Below, one piece after another: positions 1 through 7,284 of a stretch of DNA of 64,000 nt; the stretch's first letter is position 1, and every line of letters begins with the position of its first letter. Position numbers and translations under genes: made by a program. The stretch comes from an uncultured Clostridia bacterium (lineage in GTDB: Bacteria; Bacillota; Clostridia; Oscillospirales; Acutalibacteraceae), in contig CALEII010000026.1 of NCBI GenBank assembly GCA_937876205.1, positions 1-64,000 on the forward strand, written 5' to 3'. The notes under the pieces are model-generated. The model did not search any database and was not told the DNA's origin. It saw only the letters and a program-made list of their open reading frames with translations.

Positions 1-404
1 TTCAGAAGAATATTCTCGAGAGAACAGGCAAGCACGTTGAGGTTATGGTTTACGGCGACGGCGCATTCAAGGACCCGGTTGGAAAGATTTGGGAGCTTGC
101 AGACCCCGTTGTATCCCCCGCATACACCAGCGGACTTGAGGGCACACCGAACGAGCTCAAGCTCAAGTATCTTGCCGACAATGAGTTTTCCGCTCTCTCG
201 GGTGATGAACTCAAAGAAGCTATTAAAAACAAGATTCAGGAAAAGGACAGCAACCTTGTAGGTCAGATGCTTTCTGAGGGTACAACACCGCGCAGACTCA
301 CAGACCTTATCGGCTCACTTTGTGACCTTACCTCCGGCTCAGGCGACAAGGGCACACCGATTGTATTTATTCAAGGTTACTTTGATAACTATACAGCTGA
401 ATAA
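1..404 (+). CDS. F420-0:L-glutamate ligase-like protein (CofE family), 3' end only
   Basis: The reading frame is open from base 3 to the TAA at 402-404, giving 133 C-terminal residues; the start lies before the window. The stretch VMVYGDGAFKDPVGKIWELA followed by the AYTSGLEGTPNELK region matches what I know of the long clostridial CofE-like (F420-0:gamma-glutamyl ligase) family. Archaeal and actinobacterial CofE adds glutamate to coenzyme F420. In clostridia without F420 the true substrate is unclear, so the family name should not be read as proof of F420 synthesis. GC is visibly higher here than in the centre of the window. A strong palindromic terminator follows 6 bases after the stop, so this is the last gene of its transcript. 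Confidence 0.75.
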   Translation, partial: QKNILERTGKHVEVMVYGDGAFKDPVGKIWELADPVVSPAYTSGLEGTPNELKLKYLADNEFSALSGDELKEAIKNKIQEKDSNLVGQMLSEGTTPRRLTDLIGSLCDLTSGSGDKGTPIVFIQGYFDNYTAE

Positions 405-407
405 TAA

Positions 408-440
408 AAAAACCGCTTGTTAACAAGCGGTTTTTTATTT
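408..440. terminator. Bidirectional rho-independent terminator
   Basis: AACCGCTTGT/ACAAGCGGTT forms a near-perfect palindrome at 411-432, with A-rich sequence before it and a T-run after it. It ends the CofE-like gene on the plus strand. It also sits directly behind the stop of the minus-strand peptide gene at 440-592, so it can serve both converging transcripts. Confidence 0.85.
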
Positions 441-592
441 TAGCTCCAAGGTGACCAACCATTCATATCTTCTTTCTCTTCGTCTTTTGGTTGGTTAGAC
501 GTAATACCAGACATATACTCTTGTTCACAGTAAGATGTGTCAATAACAAATTTCCTGCTTTTAATTTTGGGTTCGCTGTATTTCTTTTTCAA
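440..592 (-). CDS. Small peptide with N-terminal YxxP motif (50 aa), TTG start
   Basis: The minus-strand frame reads from TTG at 590-592 to TAA at 440-442, giving 50 residues beginning KKKYSEPKIKSRKFVIDTSYC and ending in NGWSPWS. A good Shine-Dalgarno (AAGGGGG, plus-strand 601-607) lies 8 bases before the TTG. A TTGACA-N17-TATACG promoter lies at 640-668 and a terminator directly follows. The arrangement basic-Y-x-x-P then an aliphatic strand near residue 18 is a pattern I associate with many short orphan peptides of clostridia and, more loosely, with RiPP leader regions. No modification enzyme is nearby. The middle is acidic (KDEEKED) and the tail has two Trp. No signal peptide. Function unknown; the gene call rests on the RBS, promoter and terminator agreeing. 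Confidence 0.6.
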   Translation of the reverse strand: MKKKYSEPKIKSRKFVIDTSYCEQEYMSGITSNQPKDEEKEDMNGWSPWS

Positions 593-639
593 ATAAGTTA
601 CCCCCTTAGCAAAAATATATTTATATACTACAACACAAA

Positions 640-690
640 CGTATATTTTTCAACAAAAATATTGTCAACTGTTTTTCACTTTGTTATAAT
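640..690. promoter_or_regulatory. Divergent promoters with overlapping -35 boxes
   Basis: Plus strand: TTGTCA at 662-667, 17-bp spacer, TATAAT at 685-690, driving the esterase at 720. Minus strand: TTGACA (plus 663-668), 17-bp spacer, TATACG (plus 640-645), driving the small peptide at 592. The two -35 hexamers share five bases, so polymerase cannot sit on both at once. Confidence 0.7.
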
Positions 691-719
691 TAAGAAAAAT
701 TACACAGGTTGTGATATTT

Positions 720-1820
720 ATGGAATTAAAACAATATGTGCTTTCAAAAGAAACCGACAAAATTTTAGTGCAAGGTCGTATCGGAAAAATAACCGATAGA
801 GGCATACCACTTTTTTGGACGGGTTCCGCTCTTGAAGTTAACATTACAGGTACAAAAATGTGGTTTACATACGATTGCGATGATAACCCAGGCGGAATGT
901 ATATGCGTATTGAAATTGACGGTGCAGATATTGCAAGATTTGTGGTTGAGCGAGGCGAACACAGGGTTTGTGCTTTCATAGGTTTAGAAGCCGAAAAGAT
1001 TAAAAACGTTCGTATCTACCGCGAAATGCAAGCTTCTATGCCCGTTATCACCATTAAAGCGATAGAAACCGACGGTGAGCTTTGCCCACCCACTGCAAGA
1101 AAACACAAGATTGAGTTTATTGGCGACAGCGTCACCGCAGGCGAGGGTCTCAGCGGTAGCCCCTGTCATCTTAACTGGGCGCCGTTCGTTTTCAGCAGCC
1201 GCGGTAATTATGCATTGCTTACCGCAAAAGCATTTGATGCCGATTATAACATTGTTGCGCTCAGCGGTTGGGGTATTCATTGCTCTTGGGGCAACAACAT
1301 AAACGAAGTTATGTCACGCCAGTACCCATATGTTTGCAAAATTGCCGATTATTCAGGTGGTGTTGCAACAGGTTCCCAGGAAGAATATGATTTTGCAAAT
1401 GACAAAACCGATATGGTTGTTGTAAATCTTGGCACAAATGATTGTGGCGCATTCGGTTCAAAACCCTGGATTGACGAAAACGGTACCCCTCACAAGCACG
1501 AACTCGGCGAAGATGGAAAGCCTTGTGAACGCGATTATTTGCTCATCAAAAACGCGCTTATTGACTTTTGTAAAGAAATACGCAAAACGCGCCCCGATGC
1601 TTATATTTTCTGGTGCTATAACATTTTGCGCACCACTATAAACGACCTTGTTGTTGACGGTATTGAAGAGTTCAGAAAAACCGAAAATGATAATAAGGCA
1701 TTTGCGTTCAAGCTTCCTATGTCGTGTTCTGCAGGCTCGCGCGAGCATCCGGGCACACTTTCCCACGCAAAATATGCCGAATCGCTTATTGAACAAATTA
1801 AAGAGGTTGTTGAGCTATAA
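720..1820 (+). CDS. SGNH/GDSL hydrolase, carbohydrate esterase family 2-like
   Basis: A 366-residue protein with no signal peptide, hence probably cytoplasmic. Residues 1-115 look like the beta-sandwich found in front of the hydrolase domain in CE2 acetyl esterases. The hydrolase domain follows: block I GDS with the nucleophile at about Ser137, block III GTND at about 237-240, and the C-terminal HPG-x3-H carrying the catalytic His at about 349. Family knowledge predicts removal of acetyl or similar acyl groups from sugars; the actual substrate cannot be read. ATG 720 is chosen; an in-frame GTG lies at 711. A TTGTCA-N17-TATAAT promoter lies just upstream and a shared terminator downstream, so it is monocistronic. 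Confidence 0.8.
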   Translation: MELKQYVLSKETDKILVQGRIGKITDRGIPLFWTGSALEVNITGTKMWFTYDCDDNPGGMYMRIEIDGADIARFVVERGEHRVCAFIGLEAEKIKNVRIYREMQASMPVITIKAIETDGELCPPTARKHKIEFIGDSVTAGEGLSGSPCHLNWAPFVFSSRGNYALLTAKAFDADYNIVALSGWGIHCSWGNNINEVMSRQYPYVCKIADYSGGVATGSQEEYDFANDKTDMVVVNLGTNDCGAFGSKPWIDENGTPHKHELGEDGKPCERDYLLIKNALIDFCKEIRKTRPDAYIFWCYNILRTTINDLVVDGIEEFRKTENDNKAFAFKLPMSCSAGSREHPGTLSHAKYAESLIEQIKEVVEL

Positions 1821-1822
1821 GT

Positions 1823-1850
1823 AAAACCCGACAGAAAACTGTCGGGTTTT
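1823..1850. terminator. Bidirectional terminator between esterase and MATE gene
   Basis: AAAACCCGACAG-AAAA-CTGTCGGGTTTT is a perfect 12-bp stem with a four-base loop. It lies between two convergent genes, 3 bases from each end. Confidence 0.9.
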
Positions 1851-1852
1851 CG

Positions 1853-3220
1853 TTATTTAAGCAAACTGCCTCTTTTATAATACACAGTGAACATTACAAA
1901 CAACAGCATATTATGCGTAATCATTGCGCCCCAGGCCGACACAAGTCCGCCGTTTAACAAGGTGGTGAAAATAAGGGTGCCAACAATCCGTATTCCCCAC
2001 ATTCCAACGATGTTAAAAATAAACGGTGTAACGGTTTTGCCCATTCCCTGCATCATTCCCTCAATCACAATGGAAACGCCATAAAACGGCTCAGAAAGGG
2101 CAACCATACGCAGCACAATAGTGCCAAGACGAATAACGCTTGCATCATTGCTGAAAAGTCCAACCATAGCTTCGGCAAAAAAGAATAAAACCGTGCCAGA
2201 AACTATCATAAGCATAACTTCGATGAGTATAATTGTTCTTCCAAGACTTTTAATCTTTGCCTTGTCCCCTGCACCATATGCATTACCTGAGAGGGTGGCG
2301 GCCGCAGCCTGCATTCCGTAACCGGGTATGTAAAAAGCCGATTCAACCGTGTTTGCAATCGTATGTGCCGCAGTCGAAATCTCGCCCAAGGAATTTACCA
2401 TTGTGGCAAAAACCACATAACCGAGTGACGTGCCAAATCTCTGCAGTGCGTTTGGAAGCGCAACCTTTAAACAGGGGCGCAAAATTTCCATATTGGGTGA
2501 AATTTTATGCCCTTTGGGGTTCAATCTTGGGTGCTTTAAAACCTTTACCGTTATCATAATTCCGCCAACAATAAAGGATATGGCACTGGCAACAGCCGCA
2601 CCAACGACACCTAAATTTGCGCCAAGCATCGTAAAGCTTACAGAAAACAACCTCATTTCTCGGGTTGGATATATGAGCATAAAGTTAAGCACAACGTTTA
2701 TAACGTTAACCCAGATGCCAACGCGCATAGGCGTTTTGGTGTCGCCCACGGCACGAAGTAGGGTGCCGAAAATAATTGTCGCCGTTCTGAACAGCATTGG
2801 ACTGTAGAGTATGAAAAAGTATCTTGCAGAAAGAGAACTGATTGATGGGTCAACCTGCATAAGCGCTGGCACGAAATTACTGACCGATAAAGTCAGTATC
2901 GTGAAAAACACGCCGCAAACCAGAACAGTAAAGATTGCCTGTCCGCACGCGTCAGAAATCTTTTTCCTCTCTCCTGCACCGTCAGCCTGCGATATATATG
3001 CCAAAAAACCGACGCCCAAGGCGGAAATTGTGCTGTTCACAAGCCAATTTACCGTCACGGTTGAGCCGACCGCTGCGGTCGCTTGCGTTCCAAGAGAGCC
3101 GACCATTGCGGTATCTATATATTGCACTGCGGTCTGCATTAATTGCTCAAGCATAGTAGGCCACGCCAGAGCAAAAATAACAGGCAACAATGCAAATTTG
3201 TTACGTAATTTTTCTCGCAT
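1853..3220 (-). CDS. MATE-family multidrug/cation efflux transporter
   Basis: 455 residues, almost entirely hydrophobic, with about 12 predicted membrane segments. The two homologous halves begin with LPVIFALAWPTMLEQLMQ and with MEILRPCLKVALPNALQRF, as in the MATE fold. Typical signatures are the FILYSPMLFRTATIIFGTLLR helix and GDTKTPM loop, and the second-half equivalent MMQGMGKTVTPF. MATE proteins export drugs or metabolites in exchange for Na+ or H+ across the cytoplasmic membrane; the substrate is not predictable. ATG at 3220 has an ACAGGTG Shine-Dalgarno. It is transcribed away from tRNA-Trp, from which a terminator separates it. Confidence 0.9.
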   Translation of the reverse strand: MREKLRNKFALLPVIFALAWPTMLEQLMQTAVQYIDTAMVGSLGTQATAAVGSTVTVNWLVNSTISALGVGFLAYISQADGAGERKKISDACGQAIFTVLVCGVFFTILTLSVSNFVPALMQVDPSISSLSARYFFILYSPMLFRTATIIFGTLLRAVGDTKTPMRVGIWVNVINVVLNFMLIYPTREMRLFSVSFTMLGANLGVVGAAVASAISFIVGGIMITVKVLKHPRLNPKGHKISPNMEILRPCLKVALPNALQRFGTSLGYVVFATMVNSLGEISTAAHTIANTVESAFYIPGYGMQAAAATLSGNAYGAGDKAKIKSLGRTIILIEVMLMIVSGTVLFFFAEAMVGLFSNDASVIRLGTIVLRMVALSEPFYGVSIVIEGMMQGMGKTVTPFIFNIVGMWGIRIVGTLIFTTLLNGGLVSAWGAMITHNMLLFVMFTVYYKRGSLLK

Positions 3221-3246
3221 AACAGCACCTGTAAAAATCTTAAATT

Positions 3247-3281
3247 AAAAAATTCCTCGAAACAAGTTCGAGGAATTTTTT
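3247..3281 (-). terminator. Terminator after tRNA-Trp
   Basis: AATTCCTCGAA-CAA-GTTCGAGGAATT type hairpin with T-runs on both sides, located between the 3' CCA of tRNA-Trp and the MATE gene start. Confidence 0.8.
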
Positions 3282-3357
3282 TGGCAGGGGCAGAAGGACT
3301 CGAACCCTCGACGCACGGTTTTGGAGACCGACGCTCTACCAACTGAGCTATACCCCT
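3282..3357 (-). tRNA. tRNA-Trp (CCA)
   Basis: On the minus strand the 76-nt cloverleaf begins AGGGGTATAGCTCAG and ends with an encoded CCA. The anticodon loop TCTCCAAA carries CCA, which reads UGG. Acceptor AGGGGTA pairs with TGCCCCT apart from ordinary wobble; D-, anticodon- and T-arms are intact (GGTTCGAGTCC). Confidence 0.9.
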
Positions 3358-3463
3358 ATATTAATACTAAACTTATTCATTTGAAAATGCGTCTTCGGGC
3401 CCTCTTGCAATGAACGAAAAAATCTACAAATCTTACGCTTTTTGATTTTTTCGATTGCTGCGC

Positions 3464-3510
3464 CAACAAATTTTCCCTCAATCGTCCGCAGGACGCGGTC
3501 AAATTTGTTG
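3464..3510. repeat. Long-loop inverted repeat beside the truncated tRNA
   Basis: CAACAAATTT (3464-3473) and AAATTTGTTG (3501-3510) are a perfect 10-bp inverted pair around a GC-rich 27-base loop that contains CGTCC/GGACG complementarity. It directly abuts the truncated tRNA-Trp copy. It looks like a dispersed hairpin element; whether it is repeated elsewhere in the genome cannot be seen here. Confidence 0.55.
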
Positions 3511-3512
3511 CC

Positions 3513-3560
3513 CGACGCACGGTTTTGGAGACCGACGCTCCAGGGCTGAGCTATACCCCT
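3513..3560 (-). pseudogene. Truncated tRNA-Trp copy
   Basis: These 48 bases match 3309-3357 of the intact tRNA-Trp nearly base for base (acceptor 5' strand, anticodon arm, variable loop), including identical flanking ATATTAAT. The D-loop differs (CCAGGG for CTACCAA), and the T-arm and 3' acceptor strand are missing, replaced by the hairpin element at 3464-3510. It cannot fold as a tRNA. Confidence 0.8.
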
Positions 3561-3624
3561 ATATTAATGTAAAATCTATTCACTATGTAATTAGTAGAGT
3601 ACTGAAAAATCAATACTCTACTAA

Positions 3625-3701
3625 TGGTGGGGCATCAGGGACTCGAACCCCGGACCGACCGGTTATGAGCCGGTTGCTCTAACCAACTGAGCTAATGGTC
3701 C
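3625..3701 (-). tRNA. tRNA with CAU anticodon (Met, or Ile2)
   Basis: 77-nt cloverleaf on the minus strand with encoded CCA. Anticodon loop CTCATAA carries CAT. D-, anticodon- and T-arms pair well. The acceptor is odd: the 5' strand is GGACCAT and the 3' strand ATGCCCC, leaving positions 3-70 (A-C) and 4-69 (C-C) unpaired. Elongator Met is likeliest; lysidine-modified Ile2 cannot be excluded from sequence alone. Confidence 0.8.
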
Positions 3702-3757
3702 AAATCTCTGTTGCTTGATTATTATATCACAAAAAGAGGTTTTGTCAATAGTTTTCA

Positions 3758-3786
3758 TTGAATTTTTTTTGTCTTTATGATATGAT
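3758..3786 (+). promoter_or_regulatory. Sigma-A-type promoter for small basic protein
   Basis: TTGAAT at 3758-3763, 17-bp spacer, TATGAT at 3781-3786. The predicted start point is only about 10 bases before the ATG at 3805, so the leader would be little more than the Shine-Dalgarno. Confidence 0.5.
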
Positions 3787-3804
3787 ATTCGTGAGGTGAA
3801 AAAT

Positions 3805-4038
3805 ATGATAAAAAAAGAGCTCTCTAAAATGACAAAAAAAGAAAGACGGGAATACTACAACCAATTCAGAAACACATGGAAAATGAATCCCGTCACAAGA
3901 AAAAATAAAAATGCTAAGATTTATGACAGAAAGAAGTTTCGTTCAATGAAAGATGATTTTCAGAACGAAATTTCTTTTTTCATTTTAACAAAAAATATAT
4001 TGAATAATTTTTTTTCAAGTGATACAATAGTTACATAA
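3805..4038 (+). CDS. Small basic hypothetical protein (77 aa)
   Basis: ATG 3805 is preceded by GAGGTG at a 7-base spacing; an in-frame GTG at 3796 lies inside that Shine-Dalgarno and is less likely. The product is strongly basic in its first 50 residues, with core NPVTRKNKNAKIYDRKKF, then a short hydrophobic stretch (ISFFILTKNIL). The NPVTR-x-NKK-x-YDRKK core resembles unannotated small proteins I associate with clostridia, but I cannot name a family. No membrane or export signal. Its last codons contain the promoter of the following beta-helix gene, so the two may not be co-transcribed. Confidence 0.5.
   Translation: MIKKELSKMTKKERREYYNQFRNTWKMNPVTRKNKNAKIYDRKKFRSMKDDFQNEISFFILTKNILNNFFSSDTIVT
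4000..4028 (+). promoter_or_regulatory. Promoter of the beta-helix gene, inside the preceding gene
   Basis: TTGAAT at 4000-4005, 17 bases, TACAAT at 4023-4028. The element overlaps the last codons of the small gene ending at 4038 and lies 31 bases before GTG 4060. Confidence 0.6.
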
Positions 4039-4059
4039 TAATTGAAAGGGATGGTTTTT

Positions 4060-5679
4060 GTGAAAAAACTGTTATCTGTTTTTATATCAGCGGTTATAAT
4101 TCTCTGCTCTGTAAGTCTGATTTCTTACGCAGCAAACAATGAAATCTGTTATTACATTGACTCGATTAACGGCAATGATGCTAACAGCGGCCTGAGTGAA
4201 GATGATGCTGTAAAGACAATCAGCGGTCTCAAGATAGGCGAAGTTAAAGCCGGCGTACAGTTTCTGTTCAGAAACGGCGGTACATATGAGTGTGAAATCA
4301 TTTTGACCGATTGGTGCGGCGAGAAAGATAATCCTATAGCCATTTCTTCTTACGGCGAGGGTGAGAAAGCTATTCTTTGCACGAATAATGCAACAGAAGT
4401 TATGAAGCTTGTTGACTGTTCATATATAACAATTTCAGACGTTGCAATTACTGCCCCTAATGGTGGCGGAATCTGGATTGATACAGTCAATAAGACATCA
4501 GAAGGCATTACAATAGATAATGTGTATTTTTACAATATGCCCAACGGCAAAGTAACCTCACGTGCAGACTGTTCGAGAGGTGCTGCCGCTGCAAGAGCTG
4601 CAATTATGGTAAAATCACTTCCGGGTAAATCAAGATTCCCTGTCAATAACCTTACAATTTCTGACTGTGAGGTATATGATGTTGCCAACGGTTTTATTAT
4701 ATGGGGCTCCTGGAATGAAGCAGAAACCCCCTGGTGTGAAACTGAAGAAGAAATTGATCCCGTTTTCAATAAAGGTCTTCTGATAGAAAACTGTTTTCTT
4801 CACGATATGGATGCTGAAGCAATTCTGATTGGTATGTGTGACGGAGCTCTTGTCACAAACTGCCGTATGATTGACTGTTGTCAGGGTGAAGGACTTGATG
4901 AAAACGGTGATATACAGTTCTTTACAGCTGCTTGCTGGTTCTGGGGAAGTGTAAACAGTACAGTTCAGTATTGTGAAATTGCAGGTCAGAAGAACTATGG
5001 TGACGGTATGACTGTTGACTTTGACTCATATTCACACAACTGTACATATCAGTATATCTATTCTCACGATAATATGCGCTTTATGTGTAACAATCCAAAT
5101 TACAGCGGTCACCACGGTAATACAGTAAGATATTGTCTTTCTGTAAATGACAATGCAGGCAGAAGTACAACTGCTGTCGGTGCAGTCGGCGAACATGAGC
5201 TTAATTTCTATAACAATACAATTATCAATTCAGCAGAATTTCAGCTTAAAAATATGTATAATGCAGTAGTAGCAAATAACATATTTGTTATGCAGGACGG
5301 TGCAACATTTGCATATGATATTGATAATTCAGCAAGAGGAAACAAAATATCAAACAACTGCTATTATAATGTTATGACACCCATAATTGACCTTGCATCA
5401 ATGAATACAGTCCCCGGTTTTGCAAGTGATGATACTGATGATATAATGAGTTTTGTCCTGTCTGAGGACTCCCCTCTCATCGGCGCAGGAATTGAGATAG
5501 ATGATGATATAACAACAGACTTCTTTGGAAACGAGATTACAAGTAATAATATCGGCTGCTACGGCGGAGACGGTGTTGATGTTCCGTATGACGGAGAATC
5601 AATGTTTGAAAAGCTTATAAGAATGATAAAAAATGTTTTCCAGACAATTATTCATGAAATAATGGTTATATTCGATTAA
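4060..5679 (+). CDS. Secreted right-handed parallel beta-helix protein with C-terminal amphipathic helix
   Basis: GTG 4060 is preferred (539 aa): AAAGGG at 4045-4050 gives correct spacing, and the product then starts with a clean signal peptide (MKKLLSVFISAVIILCSVSL, cleavage after SYA). The mature start YYIDSINGNDANSGLSEDDA is typical of beta-helix sugar-active proteins. Repeating turns such as ITISDVAI, LTISDCEVYDV and LLIENCFLHDM run through residues 110-470, as in pectate-lyase-like folds. No catalytic set of a named lyase family could be assigned. The last 25 residues (MFEKLIRMIKNVFQTIIHEI and on) form a separate amphipathic helix that is not a sortase signal, dockerin or membrane anchor I recognise. 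The gene has its own promoter and terminator. Confidence 0.8.
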   Translation: MKKLLSVFISAVIILCSVSLISYAANNEICYYIDSINGNDANSGLSEDDAVKTISGLKIGEVKAGVQFLFRNGGTYECEIILTDWCGEKDNPIAISSYGEGEKAILCTNNATEVMKLVDCSYITISDVAITAPNGGGIWIDTVNKTSEGITIDNVYFYNMPNGKVTSRADCSRGAAAARAAIMVKSLPGKSRFPVNNLTISDCEVYDVANGFIIWGSWNEAETPWCETEEEIDPVFNKGLLIENCFLHDMDAEAILIGMCDGALVTNCRMIDCCQGEGLDENGDIQFFTAACWFWGSVNSTVQYCEIAGQKNYGDGMTVDFDSYSHNCTYQYIYSHDNMRFMCNNPNYSGHHGNTVRYCLSVNDNAGRSTTAVGAVGEHELNFYNNTIINSAEFQLKNMYNAVVANNIFVMQDGATFAYDIDNSARGNKISNNCYYNVMTPIIDLASMNTVPGFASDDTDDIMSFVLSEDSPLIGAGIEIDDDITTDFFGNEITSNNIGCYGGDGVDVPYDGESMFEKLIRMIKNVFQTIIHEIMVIFD

Positions 5680-5694
5680 ACAACACACATAATA

Positions 5695-5722
5695 AACGGT
5701 CAGAATAATAATTCTGACCGTT
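5695..5722. terminator. Bidirectional terminator
   Basis: AACGGTCAGAAT-AATA-ATTCTGACCGTT, a perfect 12-bp stem between convergent genes ending at 5679 and 5730. Confidence 0.85.
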
Positions 5723-5729
5723 ATATTAT

Positions 5730-7145
5730 TTATATTCTTTTTACAACCTTTGCGAATGTGTCAGCAATTGTCTGTGCTGAATTATATCCGAGTGAATTTG
5801 TTTCGTGATAATGACTTCTGTCAAAACGGTCTCTGCCGTTGCTCAGGTAAGCCTGAGTCTTATGAAGTGTAAAGTCATTGGGAGCAACAACATAACCTGT
5901 CATATCGTTTGTAACACCGAATACAAGCAAATCCTTGTCTTCTGCAATCTCAACGAGAGGTGTAGGGTTGATTTCTGCGCCTTTACCTGTTGCTGATGTT
6001 TCTGAAGAATCATAACCGCCGTAGACAGTCTCAGGGAAGCTTTCACCGGGGAGAAGAAGAATCTTCTGATCACCGAGCTTGATATATGTCATTTCGGTTT
6101 TAAGAGCAAGTCCCAGATCCCCCTTATTTGAAGGATATCTCTTGGAGCTCATTACCTTAAGCATAGCAAGGAATGCAAGCACGCCGTTATCAACCGGACA
6201 GTAATATGGCTGACGCAGACAATCTATTCTGCAGTCAACTTTTTTGTCATTATCTATTGAAAGTGCGGCTTTACCGAGACATTCACCCTGTAATCTTGTG
6301 CGTTCTTCCTTATCATCACAGAAATCACCGGGATCAACAGCACCGATAGCGCCTATACCGAATAAGACATTTACATTCTTTTCTTTATAAATAGTCTCTC
6401 GCAGATAATACGGATAATCAGCACTGACTTTTCTGTTATCGCCACCAAGTGTGTTTGGATGTGCAGCAAAATTAAGGAACCATGTTTCATCAGTACCGTT
6501 ATCTGGTACAAAACGTATTCTTGTAAGCACGTCGTGAAGAACAACAGGCTCTCTTTTATCATACTGAGCCTCGGGAACATGAGTTGTGCCGATAAACAGC
6601 TCACCGTCTGTTCTGTTTTCATATGCTTTTTCACAGATGCTGACTATTGATTTAAGAAGCTTGTCCATAAATGCAGGATTTTTACCTGTCTTGGGCAACT
6701 TGCCCCAATATCCTACAGTATCAAAACCTGCATGATTATGTGTGCAGCATATATTAAGGCTCTTACAATTTATTCTCTTTGAATAAGCAGAAAACATATC
6801 GCGGACTTTTGTAACCTCGACACGTGTAAGACCGATAATATCTGCACTTACCATCATTATGCCGCCGTTATCGCCGCAACCTATCCACATTGCACTTGCT
6901 GTGATAGGATCGTGAACACCTTCAATTTTCTTTCCGGGACCGTGACCTGCTATCCAATAAGTATTCTCATTAAGGTCATCAGGCATTATTTCACACGATG
7001 CAAAACCCACTTTGAATTTTTCTGCACTGAAATGATGTGCATTTCTTTCTGAGATGACAGGTGCATCACCTCTTCTTTTTAATCTTTTAGCACTGTTTTT
7101 TGATATTGCTTTTACTGCTGATGCAGCAAGGTCTGCAATTGACAT
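5730..7145 (-). CDS. Neutral/alkaline ceramidase-like N-terminal domain hydrolase
   Basis: 471 residues from the ATG at 7145, chosen because AGGAGGG lies 7 bases upstream; an in-frame ATG two codons earlier is too close to it. From about residue 45 the protein follows the neutral ceramidase N-terminal domain: FKVGFASCEIMPDD, a metal-binding-type CTHNHAGFDTVG near residue 130, and LNFAAHPNTLGGDNRKVSADY near 225. Real neutral ceramidases are exported and cleave ceramide. This one has no signal peptide and lacks the C-terminal immunoglobulin-like domain, so the substrate is open; many intestinal bacterial members are annotated only by domain. It is transcribed divergently from nagA. Confidence 0.7.
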   Translation of the reverse strand: MSIADLAASAVKAISKNSAKRLKRRGDAPVISERNAHHFSAEKFKVGFASCEIMPDDLNENTYWIAGHGPGKKIEGVHDPITASAMWIGCGDNGGIMMVSADIIGLTRVEVTKVRDMFSAYSKRINCKSLNICCTHNHAGFDTVGYWGKLPKTGKNPAFMDKLLKSIVSICEKAYENRTDGELFIGTTHVPEAQYDKREPVVLHDVLTRIRFVPDNGTDETWFLNFAAHPNTLGGDNRKVSADYPYYLRETIYKEKNVNVLFGIGAIGAVDPGDFCDDKEERTRLQGECLGKAALSIDNDKKVDCRIDCLRQPYYCPVDNGVLAFLAMLKVMSSKRYPSNKGDLGLALKTEMTYIKLGDQKILLLPGESFPETVYGGYDSSETSATGKGAEINPTPLVEIAEDKDLLVFGVTNDMTGYVVAPNDFTLHKTQAYLSNGRDRFDRSHYHETNSLGYNSAQTIADTFAKVVKRI

Positions 7146-7284
7146 ATACATCCCTCCTGTTGTTTTATTATAATACATGATTAAAAAATGTGCAATATAA
7201 AAATTGAATATTGTAAATTATATTTTTTTTAAAAAATTATTTAAAAAATACATAAAGTGTGTTATTATAAAATCGGTGATTAAA

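Noticed and set aside
491..799. 102-codon plus-strand frame
   Set aside because: It covers the divergent promoter region and the opposite strand of the YxxP peptide gene, has no Shine-Dalgarno, and reads as low-complexity Phe/Tyr/Ile-rich sequence.
3455..3682. 75-codon plus-strand frame across the tRNA region
   Set aside because: It is the antisense translation of the hairpin element, the truncated tRNA-Trp and tRNA-Met; the RNA features explain it.
5730..7145. Calling the ceramidase-like protein a true ceramidase
   Set aside because: Only the N-terminal domain pattern is present, with no export signal and no C-terminal domain; the substrate is left open.
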